Shown: one piece after another, positions 7,257-11,161 of the stretch
Layout of the letters: every line of letters starts with the position of its first letter
Position numbering within the stretch: position 1 is the first letter of the stretch
Notes under the pieces: model-generated
Seen by the model: the letters and a program-made list of their open reading frames with translations, nothing else
Database searches by the model: none
What the model was told of the DNA's origin: nothing
Translations under genes and position numbers: made by a program
Origin: Firmicutes bacterium CAG:238
GTDB lineage: Bacteria; Bacillota; Clostridia; Peptostreptococcales; Anaerovoracaceae
Assembly: GCA_000435615.1 (NCBI GenBank)
Contig: FR881986.1
Span: 35,915 to 47,075, forward strand
Direction: 5' to 3'
Length of the DNA: 11,161 nt

Positions 7257-7354
7257 TTAACCCGAAGGATAATTGCCTCCTATCCATATTTTGGTTAAAC
7301 TTTCACAAGCGGCAATCGCCGCAAGAACTTATTCCCATTTATAAATAGGAGGTA
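7257..7354 (+). ncRNA. Structured nhaC leader with Shine-Dalgarno sequestration (candidate riboswitch)
   Basis: Several pairings can be drawn by hand in the 5' leader. TTAACC (7257-7262) pairs with GGTTAA (7293-7298) and encloses hairpin GGATA/TATCC (7267-7271 with 7281-7285), whose loop contains ATTGCCTCC. A second perfect hairpin GCGGC-AATC-GCCGC lies at 7309-7322. Two competing interactions involve the first loop: TTGCCTCCTAT (7274-7283 used) is complementary over ten pairs, one G-U, to ATAGGAGGTA (7345-7354), the nhaC ribosome binding site; and ATTGCC (7272-7277) is complementary to GGCAAT (7311-7316) in the second hairpin. The exclusive folds would give an exposed or a hidden Shine-Dalgarno. 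Na+-sensing riboswitches upstream of Na+ transporters are known, but I cannot compare this with their consensus from memory; a lysine riboswitch does not fit. The ligand is unknown. Confidence 0.45.
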
Positions 7355-7359
7355 TAATT

Positions 7360-8850
7360 ATGGGCAGAAAAATACCGTTTTGGCAAGTAATTCTTGTCAT
7401 GATTGTAATGATTGCATTGCTTTATTGGTCAATCGTTAAAGACGCGGGAGAAAAACCGCATATTGCTTTAATGATTGCAGCACTGGTAGCAGGTATTGTT
7501 GCATGTTCAAACGGATGGAAATGGTCATATCTTGAACAGGGTATGATTGCAGCTATTCAGAGATCCATGCAGGCAATCCTGATCCTTGCGATTTTAGGTG
7601 CAATTATTTCATCTTGGATGGCAGCGGGAACGATTCCTACAATGATGTATTACGGAATCAAAGTTATTAATCCTAAAATCTTCTTAGTAACATCCTGTTT
7701 GCTTTGCTGTATTGTATCATTGGCGACAGGATCGTCATGGTCCACTGCAGGTTCCATGGGCGTAGCGCTTATGGGTGTTGGAGCAGCACTCGGATTCCCA
7801 TCTGCTATGACTGCAGGAGCAATTGTTTCCGGAGCGTACTTTGGAGACAAGATGTCGCCATTATCCGACACTACAAACCTTGCACCTGCTATGGCAGGAG
7901 CGAATTTGTTTACTCACATCAAACACATGATTTACACAACGGGAACTTCTTTAATCATTGCGTTGATTGCATACGCGGTTATGGGCTTTATGTTTGCATC
8001 CAACAACGATGCGGACCTTTCAACAATGGATGCAATTCTTGATTTCATCAAAGGGGCATCGAATATCAGTCTTTTGACTCTGATTCCACCGCTGTTTGTA
8101 ATTGTAGCTGTTGCAATGAAGCTTCCTGCAATTCCTGCACTTGTGGTTGCGGCACTTCTTGGCATTCCGTTCTTCTTTATGAACGCAGAATACATTGAAT
8201 TGGCAATGGGAGATGCTATAAGTCACAATGTTTTCAACATCCTTGACTATGGTATTTCTTTGGGTAGCGTTCCTGATGATGCATCATTAATCGTTCAGAA
8301 ACTTTCTTCCCTGCTTTCCTCGAGTGGACTGATTGGCATGTTTGATACAATCGCTATCATTATTGCGGCAATGTGCTTCGGCGGCATTCTTGATGTAACA
8401 GGCATGATGGCACAGATTGCAGAAAAAATTCTCAAAGTTGCAAAGGGCAGAGGCGGATTGGTTCTTGCTACAGAACTTATGTGTCTTGTTACGAACGCAG
8501 TATGCTGTGACCAGTACTTATCCTTAGTACTTCCAGGCAGAATGTTCAAGGAAAAATTTGAAGATATGAGACTTCGCCCTGAAAATCTTTCAAGATGTCT
8601 GGAAGACTGCGGAACCATTACATCCAATTTCTTCCCATGGAATACTTGCGGTGCGACAATGAGAAAATTCCTCGGTGTTGACTCCAGCTATATTCCTTAT
8701 GCGATTCTTAACTGGCTCAACCCTGTAGTTTCCGTATTCTTCGGATACACAGGCATCACAATGACAAAGATGACAGATGAAGAATATGAAGCACTTCTCA
8801 GAACAAGAGAAGAAGAGCAGAAGATGGCATTAGCAGCTATGGAAGCATAA
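7360..8850 (+). CDS. nhaC: NhaC-type Na+/H+ antiporter family protein
   Basis: A 496-residue polytopic membrane protein of normal NhaC length, with about 11-12 hydrophobic segments from residue 8 to about 465 and a short charged cytoplasmic tail. The family signature is clear: SLATGSSWSTAGSMGVALM (120-138) followed by GAIVSGAYFGDKMSPLSDTT (153-172) and NLAPAMAGANLFTHIKHM, and near the C-terminus VTNAVCCDQYLSLVLPG and GTITSNFFPWNTCGA. Members exchange Na+ (or organic anions or amino acids in some branches, such as malate/lactate MleN) for protons across the cytoplasmic membrane; the true substrate cannot be read from sequence. AGGAGG (7347-7352) lies seven bases before the ATG and is fully complementary to an upstream leader segment, which suggests translational control. 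The gene forms its own unit between terminators at 7141 and 8922, so it is not strictly part of the stn operon. Confidence 0.88.
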   Translation: MGRKIPFWQVILVMIVMIALLYWSIVKDAGEKPHIALMIAALVAGIVACSNGWKWSYLEQGMIAAIQRSMQAILILAILGAIISSWMAAGTIPTMMYYGIKVINPKIFLVTSCLLCCIVSLATGSSWSTAGSMGVALMGVGAALGFPSAMTAGAIVSGAYFGDKMSPLSDTTNLAPAMAGANLFTHIKHMIYTTGTSLIIALIAYAVMGFMFASNNDADLSTMDAILDFIKGASNISLLTLIPPLFVIVAVAMKLPAIPALVVAALLGIPFFFMNAEYIELAMGDAISHNVFNILDYGISLGSVPDDASLIVQKLSSLLSSSGLIGMFDTIAIIIAAMCFGGILDVTGMMAQIAEKILKVAKGRGGLVLATELMCLVTNAVCCDQYLSLVLPGRMFKEKFEDMRLRPENLSRCLEDCGTITSNFFPWNTCGATMRKFLGVDSSYIPYAILNWLNPVVSVFFGYTGITMTKMTDEEYEALLRTREEEQKMALAAMEA

Positions 8851-8869
8851 TAATGTCAATTATATCCGC

Positions 8870-8976
8870 ATAAGTCGGACTTATAAGTCCTTCTTATAAT
8901 ATATAAATAAATGAATGAAGGTCAAAATGTCGGGTTAAATCCCGGCATTTTGATTTTTTAAAGTAAGCTATAAGTC
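8870..8976 (+). repeat. TAAGTC repeat cluster around the nhaC terminator / luxR promoter
   Basis: The hexamer TAAGTC occurs at 8871-8876, inverted at 8878-8883, and again at 8884-8889 and 8971-8976. The first three copies form overlapping mirrors: ATAAGTC-G-GACTTAT (8870-8884) and the perfect 14-base palindrome GGACTTATAAGTCC (8877-8890). The octamer TATAAGTC is repeated at 8882 and at 8969, the latter six bases before the -35 of the next gene and itself inside AAGTCACTT. This spacing suits regulator binding sites, for example of the LuxR-type protein encoded next, but that is inference. The upstream copies might alternatively only form an RNA hairpin in the nhaC 3' end. Confidence 0.4.
8922..8959 (+). 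terminator. Strong rho-independent terminator after nhaC
   Basis: A 13-bp stem, TCAAAATGTCGGG (8922-8934) with CCCGGCATTTTGA (8941-8953), one T-G pair, a six-base TTAAAT loop and six T residues (8954-8959). Because the stem outer half is AT-rich, it also has an A-rich 5' side (AAAA) and could act in the opposite direction to some extent. Confidence 0.92.
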
Positions 8977-8982
8977 ACTTTC

Positions 8983-9011
8983 TTGCTCGAATTGCAAATA
9001 CGTGGTATAAT
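8983..9011 (+). promoter_or_regulatory. Extended -10 promoter of the luxR-type gene
   Basis: TATAAT (9006-9011) is a perfect -10, preceded by TGG giving an extended -10, and TTGCTC (8983-8988) is a weak -35 at 17-base spacing. Transcription would start near 9018, leaving a 29-base purine-rich leader with an AAAGTAAAGA near-repeat and the AAGGAG ribosome binding site (9036-9041). The TAAGTC copy at 8971-8976 abuts the -35, a typical activator position. Confidence 0.7.
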
Positions 9012-9046
9012 AAAAAAAGAAAAGTAAAGAAAAGTAAGGAGATAAA

Positions 9047-9964
9047 ATGTCGCATATATTTTTTTTCATAACTGTAAGTATAATTGTATTTTCGGTTATA
9101 CCGCTTGTAATATTGCTTTCTTCCGTTCAGTACTTACATGGTGTTAAACCATTAGTGAAACGAATGAGTTTATTTCTTGTTATTTTTGTTGCGGAAGCTA
9201 TAAGCAATATGATTCTTTTCTATAATGAGGAAGTAGTAGATATTAACATAACAAAATTATTTTATCGGTTTGGATGGTATTATTTATATGCACTTGTGTT
9301 ATTCGGCTGGCTGCCAATTTTTAAATATTTATGTAAAAATAAATTTGTAACCGTAATCGACAAGCTTAATCATTATTTTCTTATTATCTATACTACAGCA
9401 TGGATATTTTCTGCCACGCTCGCACCCGAGCATTTTTGGAGCGTCATTACCATGTGTGACAAGGTGCAAATCACTTTCTCGCTTCTCGGAATCTTATCTT
9501 GCATTTATTCTTTCGTTAAAAAAGAAAAGGAAGATATGGTGTCTGTTTTTTATGCTTTGACTGTCTTCCTCTTCAATTTGTTGTCATTTTACTGGAAGGA
9601 AGACCCACTTCTTCTTAAAGAGAATCTTTACCTCTTCTCATGGATTGGTATTGCGTTTGCGACATTAGCTTACATCATCTATGTTGTAAAAAGAGAAAAA
9701 TCGAAAAGTGTTTCATGTGCACAGGAAAAGATTATTGATATTGACGGTGCTTATCGTAAGCTCCGGGAGGCTTATGGTTTGACCAAAAGAGAGGAAGATA
9801 TTCTTCGTGAAATCTATTCGGGCAAGAGCAACCAGCAGATTGCTTCCGATTTATGCATAAGCGAAGCAACCGTAAAAGCACATATTCATAATTTACTTAG
9901 AAAGATGAGCGTCGGAAGCCGTGTGGAAGCTATTGTGGTCGTACAAAAAGAAATATATTTATAA
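9047..9964 (+). CDS. Seven-helix membrane protein with C-terminal LuxR-type HTH domain
   Basis: A 305-residue protein in two parts. Residues 1-215 hold about seven hydrophobic helices (approximately 5-27, 40-58, 73-93, 108-127, 139-157, 165-183, 193-214) with no recognisable sensor motif. After a short linker, residues 243-300 form a LuxR/FixJ-type winged helix-turn-helix: GLTKREEDILREI, GKSNQQIASDL and the recognition helix ISEATVKAHIHNLLRKM. There is no receiver domain, so it is a one-component regulator anchored in the membrane that would sense a signal through its helices and bind DNA from the membrane. Proteins of this design are common in gut Coriobacteriia and Clostridia and usually uncharacterised. 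Start ATG 9047 has AAGGAG five bases upstream. The gene is more AT-rich and less codon-biased than stnABC. The ferredoxin gene follows after 35 bases with no terminator, so the two are likely cotranscribed. Confidence 0.88.
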   Translation: MSHIFFFITVSIIVFSVIPLVILLSSVQYLHGVKPLVKRMSLFLVIFVAEAISNMILFYNEEVVDINITKLFYRFGWYYLYALVLFGWLPIFKYLCKNKFVTVIDKLNHYFLIIYTTAWIFSATLAPEHFWSVITMCDKVQITFSLLGILSCIYSFVKKEKEDMVSVFYALTVFLFNLLSFYWKEDPLLLKENLYLFSWIGIAFATLAYIIYVVKREKSKSVSCAQEKIIDIDGAYRKLREAYGLTKREEDILREIYSGKSNQQIASDLCISEATVKAHIHNLLRKMSVGSRVEAIVVVQKEIYL

Positions 9965-9999
9965 TTTTTGGTGACGATATTCAAAGAGGAAAAAAGATC

Positions 10000-10758
10000 A
10001 TGATTTTATTTTTTACAGGTACAGGAAACAGTGCATATATAGCAGGAAAAATTTCGCAGACAACCGGAGATCGCGTTGTGAGCATGAACGATAAAATTAA
10101 GGCGGGAGATTGTCGGAAAGTGGAATGTGATGAGAAACTTATCGTCGTTGTCCCGACTTATGCATGGAGAATTCCCCACATTGTGGACGAATGGCTTAGG
10201 AAAGCGGAACTTTCAGGTGCAAAACGCATCTGGTTTGTTATGAACTGCGGCGATCAAATTGGAAATGCCGACAAGTACAATCGCAGGCTTGCCGAAGAAA
10301 AAGACCTTGAATATATGGGCACTGCAGAAATCAGAATGCCGGAAAATTATATCGCAATGTTTCAAGTTCCGAATCATGAGGATGCAGAGAAAATTGTTAG
10401 GGATGCAGACCCACATATTACAGCAGCGGCAGAAGCAATAAAAGATAACAGAGCGTTTCCTAAGACAAAGAACAATATGGTATACCGGCTGATGAGCTCG
10501 GCTGTCAATCCTGTTTTTTATCCGCTGTTTGTGTCAGCAAAAAAATTCACGGCAGACAGCCGCTGTACAGGGTGCGGAAAATGTGTTAGACTATGTCCGT
10601 TAAATAATATTAAAATTGTGAATGGCAAACCTGTGTGGGGCAGGAACTGTACACATTGCATGGCATGTATTTGCTACTGTTCGCAGGAGGCAATCGAGTA
10701 CGGCAGCAAAAGCGTCGGAAAGCCAAGATATTATTTCGATTTTTTCAATTCAAAATAA
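10000..10758 (+). CDS. EFR1-family flavodoxin/ferredoxin fusion protein
   Basis: A 252-residue soluble protein. The N-terminal flavodoxin-like domain begins with FFTGTGNSAYIA, where TGTGNS (6-11) is the FMN phosphate loop, and continues with VPTYAWRIPH (51-60) and WFVMNCGDQIG (78-88), as in EFR1-type proteins. The C-terminal part carries two [4Fe-4S] motifs: C189-x2-C192-x2-C195-x3-C199-P and C217-x2-C220-x2-C223-x3-C227-S; the second lacks the usual proline. It should transfer electrons between its clusters and flavin; the physiological partner is unknown for most members. RBS AGAGGA (9985-9990) is nine bases before the ATG. It is the second gene behind the membrane LuxR protein, which suggests that the regulator controls it or that it supplies a redox signal. 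Length is typical and the frame is intact. Confidence 0.86.
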   Translation: MILFFTGTGNSAYIAGKISQTTGDRVVSMNDKIKAGDCRKVECDEKLIVVVPTYAWRIPHIVDEWLRKAELSGAKRIWFVMNCGDQIGNADKYNRRLAEEKDLEYMGTAEIRMPENYIAMFQVPNHEDAEKIVRDADPHITAAAEAIKDNRAFPKTKNNMVYRLMSSAVNPVFYPLFVSAKKFTADSRCTGCGKCVRLCPLNNIKIVNGKPVWGRNCTHCMACICYCSQEAIEYGSKSVGKPRYYFDFFNSK

Positions 10759-10766
10759 AATGCGGA

Positions 10767-10805
10767 CAGAAAATTATGGGCAATTAAGAAATAAAAAATT
10801 TTCTG
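10767..10805 (+). repeat. AT-rich inverted repeat after the EFR1 gene
   Basis: CAGAAAATT (10767-10775) and AATTTTCTG (10797-10805) are perfect nine-base inverted arms around a 21-base loop, starting eight bases after the stop codon. It could be a weak transcript end or mRNA 3' structure for the luxR-type/EFR1 operon. It is followed by A residues, not T, so it is not a standard intrinsic terminator on this strand. Confidence 0.4.
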
Positions 10806-10852
10806 AAAATAAAAAAAATTTTGTAACCTTTTGTGCGTCTGTACGGAGTATA

Positions 10853-10888
10853 TTGTGTAAGGGTTAACAAACCGACATACTTACACGA
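10853..10888 (+). promoter_or_regulatory. Nested inverted repeat upstream of the micro-ORF
   Basis: GTGTAAG (10855-10861) and CTTACAC (10880-10886) are perfect seven-base inverted arms, extendable by a T-G and a T-A pair to 10853/10888. Immediately inside, GGTT-AACA-AACC (10862-10873) forms a second small stem. TATATT (10849-10854) just upstream resembles a -10 but has no -35 at proper spacing; TTGTGT (10853-10858) with CATACT (10876-10881) at 17 bases is another weak promoter. The element may be an operator or the 5' hairpin of a short transcript ending at 11085. Confidence 0.35.
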
Positions 10889-10926
10889 AGTTATAGGAAT
10901 TATCGAAGCACAAGGAGGAATATGAA

Positions 10927-10998
10927 ATGAAGAATTTATTACCATTACTTTTAATCTCATGTATTATGCTTGTATTCTCCGCTTGTGGTACTTTATGA
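10927..10998 (+). CDS. Micro-lipoprotein / signal-peptide-like 23-residue ORF
   Basis: AAGGAGG (10912-10918) is a near-perfect ribosome binding site eight bases before ATG 10927. The 23-codon ORF reads as a textbook lipoprotein signal: MKN, a hydrophobic core LLPLLLISCIMLVF, then SAC-G as a lipobox (cleavage before C20), and it stops at TGA after only CGTL. The mature product would be a four-residue lipopeptide plus a released signal fragment. A two-codon ORF, ATGAAATGA at 10922-10930, overlaps the start codon. A strong terminator lies 54 bases downstream, so the unit looks self-contained. It could be a precursor of a signalling peptide (in enterococci, pheromones come from lipoprotein signal peptides), a regulatory leader peptide, or the remnant of a truncated small lipoprotein gene. 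No downstream frame continues it without stops. Function is unknown. Confidence 0.45.
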   Translation: MKNLLPLLLISCIMLVFSACGTL

Positions 10999-11051
10999 TT
11001 GAGATAAAGTAACAGAAGGGGAATTGGTATAACGGATTAATCAGACAAGAG

Positions 11052-11085
11052 CCGGCGTAAGATGAACGCCGGTTTTATTTTTTTT
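11052..11085 (+). terminator. GC-rich rho-independent terminator after the micro-ORF
   Basis: Stem CCGGCGT (11052-11058) with ACGCCGG (11066-11072), a seven-base AAGATGA loop, extendable outwards by G-T and A-T pairs, followed by TTTTATTTTTTTT (11073-11085). It is a strong signal that closes a transcript covering the 10927 ORF. In the 76 bases that remain I see only a weak CCTTG/CAAGG inverted repeat (11094-11098 and 11122-11126) and no gene start. Confidence 0.88.
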
Positions 11086-11161
11086 GCATAAAACCTTGTC
11101 CTACACATAAAATGTACAAACCAAGGAAAAGAGGTAAGCGTCAAACCATGCGCACATAGGG

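Noticed and set aside
7230..7359. Lysine riboswitch in front of nhaC
   Set aside because: The leader is too short and lacks the conserved multi-helix core; its simple competing hairpins do not match that class.
10622..10867. 81-codon + frame overlapping the end of the EFR1 gene
   Set aside because: Its first half is out of frame inside a clearly coding Fe-S domain, its second half covers AT-rich non-coding DNA, and it has no ribosome binding site.
10996..11030. Frameshifted continuation of the micro-lipoprotein (a short DKVTEGELV reading in another frame)
   Set aside because: It needs both a frameshift and a stop readthrough and soon ends; noted only as weak support for the decayed-lipoprotein alternative.
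11148..11159. ATG near the window end as the start of a next gene
   Set aside because: It reads only three codons before TAG and the nearest purine-rich element is 13 bases away.

Overview
The window looks like chromosome from a strictly anaerobic, low-to-mid GC Firmicute (class Clostridia). The grounds are AGGAGG-type ribosome binding sites, AGA-dominated arginine codons, U-tract terminators and a gene set typical of ferredoxin-based energy metabolism. A relative of the Anaerovoracaceae/Eubacteriales is a guess from gene content only. All genes are on the + strand.

Layout. (1) Positions 1-1296: the 3' end of a U32-family peptidase/tRNA hydroxylase gene and a CorC/HlyC-type CBS protein, four bases apart. 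(2) Positions 1304-7168: a three-gene redox operon with its own candidate promoter and a strong terminator. It encodes a NuoE-like subunit, a NuoF-like subunit with extra Fe-S domains, and a 1153-residue fusion of a NuoG-like and a GltD/NfnB-like protein. This is the architecture of Stn, the electron-bifurcating transhydrogenase described from Sporomusa ovata, which couples NADH and reduced ferredoxin to NADP+ reduction. No hydrogenase H-cluster domain is present, and the C-terminal molybdopterin-like domain has lost the catalytic Cys/Sec loop. (3) Positions 7169-8959: an NhaC-type Na+/H+ antiporter gene behind an unusually structured leader that can hide its Shine-Dalgarno sequence, closed by a very strong terminator. 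(4) Positions 8960-10758: a promoter and a two-gene unit, a seven-helix membrane protein with a LuxR-type DNA-binding tail and an EFR1-type flavodoxin/ferredoxin fusion. (5) Positions 10759-11161: no conventional gene. It holds inverted repeats, a 23-codon ORF that is essentially a lipoprotein signal peptide with a lipobox, and a GC-rich terminator, so it looks like a short independent transcript.

How the parts may fit together: Stn balances NADH, NADPH and ferredoxin pools. In such anaerobes ferredoxin/NADH energy is often linked to a Na+ gradient, so an adjacent Na+/H+ antiporter with a possible riboswitch-like leader is plausible neighbourhood logic, though it is a separate transcription unit. 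The strongest candidates for something undescribed are the nhaC leader RNA, the micro-lipoprotein transcript at the end, and the TAAGTC-repeat region in front of the membrane LuxR-ferredoxin operon.
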